A stretch of 64,000 nt of DNA from Vanilla planifolia (taxonomy: Eukaryota; Streptophyta; Magnoliopsida; Asparagales; Orchidaceae): assembly GCA_023846275.1 (NCBI GenBank), contig CM043870.1, positions 12,781,527-12,845,526 of the forward strand, in the 5' to 3' direction. Below, one piece after another: positions 11,601 to 24,400 of this stretch. A model generated the notes under the pieces. The model was not told the origin of the DNA, searched no databases, and was given only the letters and a program-made list of their open reading frames with translations. A program made the translations under genes and the position numbers. Numbering within the stretch: the stretch's first letter is position 1; every line of letters starts with the position of its first letter.

Positions 11601-14400
11601 AACAATGTGAATTACAAACTTGTTGCATTGTTTTAAATTGTTTATGACAACAATTTATTTGAATGTTAGTATGTTATTACATTTCTCTTTCTATGTTCAA
11701 GCTATGGTTTTTCCTTTTCATAAAGTATAATTGCAAATGGCAGCAATATCTACTAATAATATGACACATGCTTCATCAAAATTTTATAAGACAAGACTTA
11801 TTTACTTATAACAAAAATAATCTTAGAATGTAATACACTGTTCTCAATCAAGAATCATGCTAACAATCATACCAATCATACTTTAAATGATTACCATATT
11901 TTTTGATTTTGTTCTAACAAATCCTTAAAAGTTTGCAACCATTTGCATGAATATAACTAAAATAATCACTACAATAGGATAAATATAGCACTCAGCTCAC
12001 AAATTTTCAATACCAAATTCAAATTTAAATGCATTCACAAATTGCATAATTTCAATTATGACATGACTAGATCTAATCAACCAACACATTAGATTGACTC
12101 ATTAATGGAAAGTGTGCATAAGCTAATGCATAATCATGTAAAGGCATTTATGGCTAATTCACATTTACACCATAATTGAGAGCTTACAATGAAATTTTAA
12201 TATAAAAAGTAAGTGCTTTCTACTTTTCCATCAAGTTGAGTGACATAATATAAAAACCAATGCATGTTAATCATATTTGTGATCACGACAACACTATGGC
12301 ATGCTCTTTTATCACAAACTCTATATAATTTTACATTTATAAAGAAGGCAAGAGCATTCCTAGATCTTGAATTGAGTAGAGCTATAGACCTCATTGGTTC
12401 TTTTCTTCTTCATTATTCGGCCTTTAAAATCCTTTTCTTTCTTTTCCATTCTCTTAGTATTGGCCTCCTTAGCTTCCATTATTTGTGCCTGTTAAGTTTA
12501 ATACATATTGGGGTTCAATAAAAATATCTATTAGGGTTCAACAAAACTATCTAAGCTTGGCATATAATGCCTTTGTATAATGAAATAATCCCTTAAATCA
12601 TGCTAGCTTTACTAGTTGGTTAATATATATTTTCTTATCCATGTTAAGGTGCCATATCACCTGATATCTTTTTATTTCTTGTATTATCAAAATGGTCCAT
12701 AATTATTTCTTTTTTTTAAATGTTGTTGTTTTCATATACTCTCACACAATGATTTATAAATCTAAACAATAATTTCTACATAGGCATTCATAGTTCACCA
12801 CCACTTTTTAGCACACAATCCCCAATGCTATGTTAATCTATTTTTAAAAATGGTTAATCATACAATAACTACATTAGATAATGCAAAGAGTCATTCTTAT
12901 AGACCTATGATTACAAGAGTGTATCAGTTGAATGATTTCCCTACTTAAAATGTGGCTTAAAATATGGCCAAGGGTAGCCACGTATTGAAAATGGGAGGAC
13001 AATCACAAATGCCCTTCCTAAAACTTTTTTATAATGGAACTCCAGATAAAAAAGTGGCGAAAACAATGAGATAATTTGAGTTATTTGAATTAGGCCAAGA
13101 AGAAACTTGGAATTAAATTTTAATAAAGTAATGCATGTTAAAAATCAATTCGAGTTTTGATATTATTGAGGTTTTTTAAGCTACACAATTCATCTTCTCT
13201 TTTATGATATTTTTCATTTTATCCTTTGTCATTTTCATATTAAAAGTTAATGTTTTTCTTTTTTGATTATTATCAAAACCTCTTTGTATCTCACCTAATA
13301 TAAATGTATAATGTCAAACATTTGTATGTTACATCCCATCGCATCACAACATTTTGAAAACATTGGCCTTTGGGTGGTTAGTTTTTATGGTATCAATGTA
13401 ATTTTGTCTCTAATATAATGCTTTTCTCCTATAGGTTTTAGTTCATGTTAGGACAAATTCGTAAAAGTAATATCAATTGAGAATTTTATTGCAACTTATC
13501 TGTAAGAGGGTGATGTTTTATGCAAATTATGCAATTAAAAAAAAATGAAAACATAAGTAATTTCCTAATAGAATTATTTTACAAATCTTAATGGTTGTTA
13601 TAAAATAATTTTAGAAATTCTTCTCAACTTTGAGAACTTGTTGTGTGGGAGAGAAAGAAATTAAAGAACACAACCAATTTTAGGTGGTTCAATCTAAACT
13701 TGCATCTAAATCGACCATTAGCTAGAAGGCTAGGAAAAATAAGTAAATTCCTTTCTAATGTAATAACATTTTATGCATCAAGCAGTGGTTTCACTTAGAT
13801 GTATTACGAGTTTTATTCACCCTTAGTGCTACATTAGAAATTGCTCTCCTACTTTTCATTTGTCATAGCCATCATTATCATTGTAGGAGTTAACTATAGT
13901 AGACAATTCAATTTTTATTTTCAGTTCGTCAAGTTATTTTCATCTATATTTGTTTTTTTTAATGTTTTGGAGTTATGTTGGTACCTTTTTGGATATTTCT
14001 CGTCTAAAATCTAATCCAAGTAGTTCCTGTAAAAACTTATAATTCCATTGGTGAAAATCTTGGTTATTTTTGACATGGAGTTAAGATTTTTGGGCTTTTT
14101 TTTATCAATAGTCATCTGTTCTCGTTGCCACCACAATTCATTGTCATAGTTGTGGTCATGCCATCCATCCAACCCTTATCAACCCACATGGCAAGCTCTA
14201 CCATCTAAACTACTCACCCATAAACCAATGTCAGTATTCTATAACTTGTGTAGATTAGTATGACCTACATCGATATAGTCCAACATAAAAGATACATGAA
14301 CTAGTGTGAACTAGCCTGAACCCAAGCCAACCAATATCAATCCATTAAGGCAAACTAACCAATCCCAATGAGTCATTGTGCTTCTCCACTAGAGTCACCA
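11601..14400. other. Intergenic sequence, no gene recognised
   Basis: This stretch runs from the last 735-bp repeat to the point where the satellite resumes. No reading frame beyond about 85 codons is present, and none shows a known motif. The last 300 bases (about 14100-14400) are distinctly richer in C and G than the flanks, with CCATCCATCCAACCC-type words, and end abruptly at the satellite. It is probably old transposon debris. I could not assign a family. Confidence 0.55.
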
Positions 14401-17400
14401 TGACCAAATATTAAGAAATTAAATTTTTCCTTTTTTTGTTTCTAAATATTTTTATTTTTAGAGTTTTTGCTTCCTTCACAAGTCATTTTGATTTGTACCA
14501 AATTTTAATATCGAGAATATTACACTCGATCTTCGTAGTATCTTGGAAAGCAGTTTTCCTTTACAATTTATCGTATTTCTCCAAAAAATTCTCTTTGCTT
14601 TGGTTATACACTATAAAACTCTAGTTCTCCTCTTATGTGATATTATGTCCTTTTGATTTTATCATATTACATTTCTTTAATATACCTTATTTTATGATTA
14701 ATATATATTTACTTTATCTTGAAATAATAATTCATTATTATTTATCATTATTAACACCAGTAATTTATAATAATTACAAACAAGGTCTAAATATGATGAA
14801 ACAAAATGTCTTATTAAAGTAGCAAAACAAGAACTACCCAATTAGATATTGATTTTTATATTTTCAAATTATACTTTTTATATTTTTTATTTTTTTATTT
14901 GGCATTTAGATTGTATCTAATTTGATGATCAAAGATGTTACATTCAATCTCTATAGTTTGTTATTTTCATGTTGAATTTATCTTTTTTCTTTTTATTTGG
15001 TACTTTGATTTGGTTAAATTAATGTGAAACCCTTATTTTACTTTTATGTGACCTTCATTTTTCTTTAATTTTGTTGTATTGCATTGATTCAATTTATATC
15101 ATTTTAACTTTAATATATTTTTTTTAACATTAAACTAATAATATTATATTATTTATGATTATTTTTTTTAAAATCACAATAACTCCAGATACAATCTCAT
15201 CAACACAAAATAGATGTCATTAGATTTGTCTCAATAAACTTTATTCATTTGCTTCATTTTCATATTTTTAAATATTTTATTTTTTTAGTTTTTTAAATGT
15301 TTTATTAGATTTTTTTATTCATTCTAGATTTAATGATTGAGGATGCTACTCTTGATCTTCTACGTATCTTGGAATATAACTTTCATGTACTATTTGTCTC
15401 AGTTCTTTGAATAATTTTATTTTGTTTGATTATATTAATATGTCACTCAAAACTCCTATTATGTGACATTTGCATTGGTTCCATTTAGTTGTGTTATATT
15501 TCTTAAATATATCACTTTTTAGCTTTAATTTATAATTAATTAACATTTAAAAGAAAGTTAATAATTATTTATGCTTATTTAAATTGAAAATTTGTAGTAA
15601 ATTCAAACAAAGTGAGATCAAGATGAAGCAAATGTCATTTTCCTTGCCTCAATAAAGTCTATCAAATTAAATTTACTTTTTTATTTTTAAAAAAGTATTT
15701 TTTTTCTAGGGTATTTACATGCATTATATTGCACTTCTATTTGTAGTTAATTTGGTAAATAAGGATGTTCAATTTGATATCTACATCTTGGAATGCAGTT
15801 TTTCAGTACAACTTATTTCATTTTTTCGAAGTTTTTCCTTTCATTTTGTTATATTAATTTGAATTGCTAATTCTTCTCTTATGTGACTTATTAATGTCTT
15901 TATTTCGTATATTACATCTCATTTCAACATTATTATATAATTAATTAATATTAAAGATAACAGTTTATGTTTAATTATGCTTACTTCAATATTTTGTTGT
16001 AATTCTCAACAATCTATGATCGAGATGAAGCAAACATAATCGGTCTCATCTTTATGAGTACTATAAATTTAGATATTAAATTTTATATTTTTTTAAGATC
16101 GTAGCTTTTTGTATTTTTGAATGCTTTATGAGTCCTTTTGATTTGCACTTATTTTGATAATAGATGATGTTATACATCATCTTTTAAGTATCTTAGGATG
16201 TAGTTCTACTGAAAAATTTATTTTATTTCTTCAAATTATTCACTTTTCTGGTTATATTACTTTGAAATTATAATTCTCTCACATTAGACCTTTACATTGT
16301 TTTTATTCCATTAGATTATATTTATTCAATTTATCTTGCCTCAAACTTAATATTTTTACTTTATATTAAAAAATTATTTTTTTTAATTTTTTATGTTTGT
16401 TTAATTTGAAAATTTATAATAACTCCAAATGGGGTTTAATCAAGGGAAAACAAACGTCATCAAACTCTTCACAATAAGCACTTATAAAATAAATTTTGAT
16501 TTTTTATATTTTTTAATATTTTTTTGTTCTTAATTTGATGATTGAGGATGTTACACTCAATCACCTCAATGTAATAGTATGTTGCTTTTCAATAAATTTT
16601 ATTTTATTTTTTTAAGTTTTTTTTGTTTTATTTAGTTATACTGATACGGAACTTTAGTTCTCTTGTGTCATGACAAGCTCTACTCAATTAAATTATTATT
16701 TTCATATTTTAAATATTTTATTTTCCATTGTTTGGTATGCTTGACATGGCATTTTGATTTAAATTAATCGTGACAAGCTTTACTCGATTAAATTATTATT
16801 TTTATATTTCAGTTTTGTTGTGTTACATTGTTTCAATTTATCTCATTAAAACTTAATATCATTTAATTAATCTTGACAAGCTCTACTCAACTAAATTATT
16901 ATTTTAATATTTTAAATATTTTATTTTCAAATGATTGGCAAGCATGATGTGAAATTTTGATTTGTATAAGAATTAATAGTTCAAGATAACATACTTGATC
17001 TTTTTGATAATTTTGAATGTAATTTTCTCATACAATTTATCTTAGATCTTAAAATACTTTCTTTCAATTTTGTTATATTACTATGTCACTCTCAAACTTA
17101 TCTTGTACATTGCCTCAATTTGGTTATGTTTCATTGATTCAATTTACCATTTTTAAGATTTAATATATCTTTAAAATATTAAAAAATAATTTTTTTAATA
17201 TTTATACTTCATTAATTCAATAATTTAGAGTAATTCTAAATAAGGTTAGATTGAGATGAAATGAATGTCTTTTAACATGTTTTAATGAGCTCTATCTAAT
17301 TGAATGTATTTATATGTTTAAATATCTTATTTTTTGGCATTCTTTTTAAGAAATTTTTTATTTGTACCTACTTTGATAATCGAGGATGCTACAATCGATG

Positions 17401-18497
17401 TCATTGCCTTAAGATACATTTTTCCAATGTAATTTATATAATTTCTTCAAATTCTTTGCTTTTATTTTCTCATATTGCAATGAAATATTATTTCTTTGCT
17501 TACCTGACCTTTATATTTGTATTACATTACTTCAATTATCCTGTTTTAATTTTATGATATATTTATTCAGTATTAACATAATAATTTTTTATTCTCTATA
17601 CTTATTAAGTTTGGTAATTTGTAGTAATGAATATAATCAAATTATATATTAATTTTTTATATTTGAAAATCTCTTAGCTTTTAAAGTGTTAGCATACTTT
17701 TTGAGTTATTTTCATTTGAACATAATTTGAGTGTCATTGAAGTTACGCTTGATCTTTTTAGTAACTTGGAATTCACCTTTTTAGTACAAGTTTTATCATT
17801 TCTTTAAGATTTTCCCTTTGATTCGGTTTTATTACTTTGAAATTCTCTCTCCTCTTGAGTGAGATTTACATCACTATGCTTTTGTTATATTATATTTCGT
17901 TTATTAAATATCATTTTATTATTAATATAAATTTATGTAATATTAAAATAATATTTTTTATTATTTATTTTTTAATTTTGTAATTTATAATAATTCCAAG
18001 TGAGGTTTAATTTTGAAAAAAGAAATGACATTGCTCCAATCATGACAAACACTATGTAACTAAATATTCATTTTTAAATTTTGAATAATTTTACGCTTTT
18101 ACATTTTTTATGAGATATTTGGATTCAAGTTTCATTTGTCATTAAGAAAGTTATATTTGATCTCTATAGTATGTTGGAATATATGTTTTCGATAGAATTT
18201 ATATAACCTTTTTGAAAATTTTTACTTTGATTTAGTTATATTACTTGAAATCTCTAATTTTCCACTCATATGACTTTTACCATACTTTTAATTAGTTATA
18301 TTACATTGATTCAATTTAACTCATTTTAGTTTTATTATAAATTTCCTTATTATAAAAATAATTATTTTTTATTTCATAAATTTATTTAGTTTTGTTGGCA
18401 CAACTTGATGGCAATTTCTTATTAAATGTTTATTTTTTAATATTTTTGAATATTTTAATTTTTTTAAATCTTTTTGCATATTTCAAGAGATATTTTG
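14401..18497 (+). repeat. Satellite array, block B (about 10 monomers, forward)
   Basis: The same satellite as at 1-8140 resumes here in the same orientation. Landmarks for the GAGCTCTATCCAATTAAAT word lie near 14828, 15230, 15648, 16055, 16472, 17285, 17640, 18048 and 18410. The block enters in mid-monomer at the TTTTTAAATATTTTATTTTC word, whereas block A left off at the ATTAAAATAATAATTTATT word. About 100 bp of monomer is therefore missing across the interruption. It contains a local rearrangement at 16670-16965. It ends at about 18497 within the AGATATTTTGA word, where the orientation of the array flips. Confidence 0.92.
16670..16965 (+). repeat. Local triplication of part of a satellite monomer
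   Basis: The segment TGACAAGCTCTACTCAATTAAATTATTATTTT and its continuation occurs three times in close succession, beginning near 16672, 16770 and 16875, at intervals of about 100 bp instead of the usual 406. The three copies resemble each other far more than neighbouring monomers do, which points to a duplication much younger than the array. The third copy reads on into normal monomer sequence (TTTTGATTTGTATAAG). Confidence 0.8.
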
Positions 18498-21400
18498 AGG
18501 CGTTGCAAAATTAGAAAATCAAAGTGATGTAAAGATCACACGAGACGAAAGTTAGGGTACTTAATAATATAACAAAATGAAAACAAAATATTAAAAGAAA
18601 TGAAAAAATTTGTACCAAAAAAGTATATTCCAAGAAAATGTAGAGATCGAGTATAACTTTCTTAATTATCAAATAAGGTTTGAATAGACATGTCTCATAA
18701 AGAGAGCGAAATCTCTATGAAATAAAAAAATTTTAAAATATAAAAAATAAATAATTGTTTTATTAGAGCTTATACAAAATTTTGAATTGTATTAAATTTC
18801 CAAATTAAATAATAATTATAAATAATGAAAAATTATTCTTATAGATTAGATAAAATATATTTTCATGATGAAGTTAGATAAAATATTGGTGAAATATATA
18901 AATTTTATAGGAAAGATGCATTCCAATATACTAAAAAGATCAGTTGTGACCTCTTTAATTGTTAAATAAGCTATGAATTAAACTTTCCCATAAATAGCAT
19001 AAAAATCATTAAAAAAGATTTAGAGGCATAAAAAATGTATAGTCAATCAGATAAAACATTTTTTAACGACCGCAATCATTACATCTCACCTCAATCAAAA
19101 TATTATACCTATAATGAGATAAATTAAATCAATGTAATGTAACAAAATCAAAGCAATGTAATGGTGTCATGATACGAGATTTAGAGTTACATAGTAATAT
19201 AACAAAATCAAAGATAAACATGTTTATGGAATAAGAAAGGTTTTATGGTAAATTACATTTTAAGATATTAATGAGGTCAAGTGTAACACAATTGATTATC
19301 AAACTAGGTAAGAATCTCAATGTCTTGTAAAACATGCTGAAATATCTTAAAAATTACCTAAAAATACGAATATCAATAATTACCTCAATAAAGTATATTG
19401 AAACAAATCCAATGTCATTTATTTTATCACAATCAAACTTCATTTGGAATTATTACATATTAAAAGTTTAAATAAACATAGTAATAAGAAATTACAATTT
19501 CAATATTTAGTAAATATATAATAAAGATGAAATGAGATAAGTTAAAGTATTGCTATATAACTAAATCAAAGCAATGTAAAGGTCACAAGAGAGTAGATAT
19601 ATAGTTACATCATAATATAACCAAATGAATGTAAATGATTTAGAGAAATGTGAGAAATTGTCTAGGAAAATTATATTTCAATAAACTAAGTAGATATCGT
19701 GTAACATCCTGAATCATAATATATGTATAGAGTTAAAATGTCTTATAAAGCATGAAAATATAAAAAAGAATAAAATATATAAAAATTTAAAATTAATACT
19801 TAAATTATAAAGAACATGGAGTTGAGGCCAAGAAGATTTGTTTCATCTTAATTAGACCTTCTTGAGTATTTCTATAAATTACCATGCTAAATAAGTATAA
19901 ATAATGATAATTATTATTCTCATATCAAGAAAATAAATATATTGCAACTAAAATGAAAAATATTGATCCTATATAATTTTGCCAAATCATTGTAATAAAA
20001 AGGTTACCATAAAGCAGATTTAAAGTTGCATAACAATATAACCACATCAAAGAAAACATTTTAAGAAATAAGATAATTTATTTGAGAAAGTTGTGTTCGA
20101 CAAACTAATGAGATTGAGCATCAAATCTTACATCACAAAAATACATACAAATAAAAATAATTTGTAAAACATGTAAAAAGTTTAGAAAATAAAATGCTGA
20201 AAAATATAGAGATTTATTTCTAATTGGATAGATATCGTCAAGGTGAGTACAATGACCAACTTTTCATCTTGATCATACTTCATTTGAAATATCTGTAAAT
20301 TACCTAATTGATTAAACATAACAAAAATTATTATTTTAATAATAAGTAAATATATATTAAAGCTAAAAGGATATTTATCAAGTAATGTAATATAATCGAA
20401 TAAGACAAATATATACATCATAGTGGTGGGCATTTAGAGTTAAAAAGGAATACAGCAAATTCAAAGAAAAACCTTAAAAATATTGGATAAATTATATAGG
20501 AAAATTCTATTCTAAGATATTAAGAAGATTAAGTATCGCTTTCTTGACCATCAAATTTGGTGCAATTATATGTGCCTCATAAAGTATGCTAAATCTCTGA
20601 AAACTAAAATGTTTAGTTCGATATGTCATCAAGACAAGTATAGTAGTATTTCTTTTATCTCAAAATGACCTCATTTGTTCTAACACAATTAGACCTCATT
20701 TGTAAATCAAAATTAAATATAAATAAATAATAATAAATGAATTTTTAATATTAAGAAAGAATGTATTAAACCTTAAATAAAATAAGGTGAATTAATCTAA
20801 TAAAATCAAATCAAAATGGTGTAAAGAACACACGAGCAAAGATTTAGAGTTATATAGTTGTATAACAAAATCAAAGAGAAACATTTGAAAAAAGAGAAAA
20901 ATTGAAAGAGAAAATTACATTTCATGAAACTTTATTGATCAAGTGTAAACATCCTTTGATCAGTTGTTTTAGTAAAAATTAAAATTACTCATAAAGGATT
21001 TAAAAATCCTAGAAATAAAATATTAAAAAATAATAAAAAAATTCTTTAACTGGATAGATTTCATTGACATTTGTTTTTCTTGGCCTAATCTCGTATAGAA
21101 TTACAGTAAATTACCAAAGGGAATAAATATAAATAATAAAAAATATATTATTTTAATATTAAGAAAATAAATATCAAAGCTGAATTGAGGCAATTCAATG
21201 TAAGGTAATATAACCATATCAAAACGATGAAAAGATCGTAAGAAATGAGATTTAAAGATACATAAGAATTTAAACAAATATAAGCAAAAAATTGGAGGAA
21301 ATTATATAAATATTATGAGAACATTTTCTACAGATGCACTATGGAGATAAAGTGTAACACCTTGATTTCATCAAATATGGTATAAAGTGAAATCTCTTGT

Positions 21401-24400
21401 AAAACATAAACTTATCAAGGAAAATAAATTGTGTAAAAATCTAAACAAAATATTAAATTTGATAATGCTTATTGAGATAGGCATAATGGCATTTGTTTTG
21501 TCTCCATTGGATCATGTTTAGAATTATTACAAAATCCTAAAAATGTAAACATTAAAAATAATAAAATATTATTGCAATTGTTAGTAAAAATATATTAAAG
21601 ATCATATGAGATTAAATGAGGCAATATAATAAAATTGAATCAAACAAACATAAACATTAAATGATAGTATAATCAATGTTTTATGATAATATAAGAAAAA
21701 CAATGCAAAAGATTAGAAGAAATGAAATAAAATGCAAAGGAATGCTGCATACCAATATACTAACAAGATCAAGTGTAACATCTTTGATTGAGAATTCATT
21801 ACAAATTGAATGCCATGAAAAAAATATCAAAATATTCAAAATAAAATATTTAAAAAATGAATATTTAATTTGATAGAGCTAATGTAAAATAGTCCAAAGA
21901 AGTTTCCTTGGTCTCAATTATATTTTTTTGGGAATTATTATCAATTTTTTAAATAAATGAACATTAATAATAATACATTATTTTTTATACTAATTAAAAA
22001 TATTTTGAAGCTAAAATATGATAATCGAAGTAATGTAATCTATCCAAACTATGATGATTGAAAATTGCATGAATGGAGATTCAGAATTATATACTTATAA
22101 AACTAAATGATGGCTAAATTTTTTAAAAAAAGATATAAATTTAACAAGAAATCTATATATTTCTAGATAATAGAGATATAAAGCATAAAATCATTAAACA
22201 TCAAATAATGTATAGGTTGAAAGAACTTCTAAAGCAATCCAATGCCTAATTAAATAATATACTTAAAAATAAAAAAAATTCAATTGGTTGAAGAATCTTT
22301 ACATGAGTCTATTGAAATTTGTTTCATTTCATTGTAAATAAGCACAAATAACAAAAAAATTTTATTTTAATACTATATAAATATATATTAGATCTATGAT
22401 AATAAAAATTGAAACAATACAATAAATATTACAAAATCAAAGCAATGTAAACGTTAAATGATAGGATTTTTAGAGTTTCATTATAATTATGATAAAACCA
22501 AAGCCAATAATTTGAAAAAATAAAATAAATATTAAAGGAAAGTTGATTTTGAAGAACTTAAGAGTTACAGTATAACATCCACGATCTTCGAATGAGTTGT
22601 GAATTAGAATATCTTGTAAAGAATGCCAAAAATTGTAGATAATAAAATCTTTAGAAATATAAAAAAATAGTTAATTAGGCACAAACAAGTCCAAAATATG
22701 TTTGTTTCATCCCGATTATAACTCATTAAGAAGTATTATATTTTACCAAAATAAATAAGAATAAATAATAACTAACGCTCATTTTAATATTAAATAGTTA
22801 TATATTAATCTTTAAATGAAATAATTTGAAGAAAATTAATATAATCAAGTCAAAGCAATTTAAACGTTAGTAAGATGACATTTTAATGTATGATGTGATA
22901 TAACAAAATCAAAAGAAGAAATTAAAAAAGGAACATGTTATATGGGAATGTTATGTTCCATGATAATGAGGAGATGAGTGTGAAATTCTTGAGTCAAATT
23001 TGTTATGAATAAATATGCCTAGCCACGCTTATAAACGAGTCCTCATTAATATTTGCTATAAACTACCAAAAAGAATAAGTATAAATAATAAAAAATAATT
23101 TTTTAATATTAAATAAATATAAATTTAATTTGAAATAAGATAAATTCAATAAATGTAATATACAAAATAAAAGCTAGATAAACATCGATTAAGAGAATAT
23201 TTAGAGTTTCATAGTCTTATAATTGAAGAAAAGTAAAAAATTTGAAAAAATGAGATAAATTATATTACAAAGTTAAATTTGAAGATACAAAAGAAATGAA
23301 ACATATCATTCTTAATCATCAAATTTGGAACAAAATGAAGTATCTGATAAAGCATGAAAAAGCTGCTCGAAAAAAATAATTGAAAATATAATAATGAATA
23401 TTTCATTAAATAAATCTCATAGAGATATTTTCAAAGATTTTTATTTCATCTTGACCACAGTATGTTTCAAATCACTTCAAATTACCAAAATAAACAAGTA
23501 TAAATAAAGAATTTTTTTACTAAGTAATATAAATTAAAGTTAAAATGAGATTAAAAAATATATTTCTAATTTTTTTCTACTATATAGATTACATGAAAAA
23601 AGAGAAACAAAAATATAACCAACTCAAAGCAAAAACCTTGGAAGAAATTAGTCAAATTCAATAAGAAAGTGATATTCAAAAATACTTAGGGGACTTAGCA
23701 TAGCATCCTTGATTGTCAAATAATGGCAAAATGAAGGAATTCATAAAATATATAGAAATCTCACAAAATGATATATTTTTAAAAAAATGTATAAAATGAA
23801 ATTTTTAATTGGATAGAGCTTGTGGAGGCAATTCCGACAATATTTGTTTCATTTCAATTAGTTCTTTTTAGAAGTTATTATGAAATATCATTTTAGATTA
23901 ACATAAATAAAAATAATTATTTTTAATATTTAGAAAATATATATGTTAAAATTCAAATGATAAGAATTAAAGCATTGTAATATAACAGACTAAAAGCTAT
24001 ATAAAGGTTACACAAATGGAAATTTGGAGATACATTGTTGTATAATAAAATCAAAGTAAAACATTTTATGGAAATAAATAAATTGTGTACGAAAATGACA
24101 TTCTATGTTACTCAAGAGAGCATGTATAACACCTTTGATTATCAAAACATATGTGAATCAAATGTCCTATAAAACAAGCTGAAATACCTACAAATAAAAC
24201 ATTTAGCATTGGAAATAAATATATAATTTGTTAAAGCTCATCAAGATGAGTTCAAAAAATCTATTATGTAGCAATGAGGTCTCATTTTTAATTGATATGA
24301 TTTCCAAATTAAATATAAATAATAATAAAAATGTTTATTTTAGTATTAAGTAAATATATATTAAAGTTTCAATAAGAAAAATTCAAAGAACATAATATGA

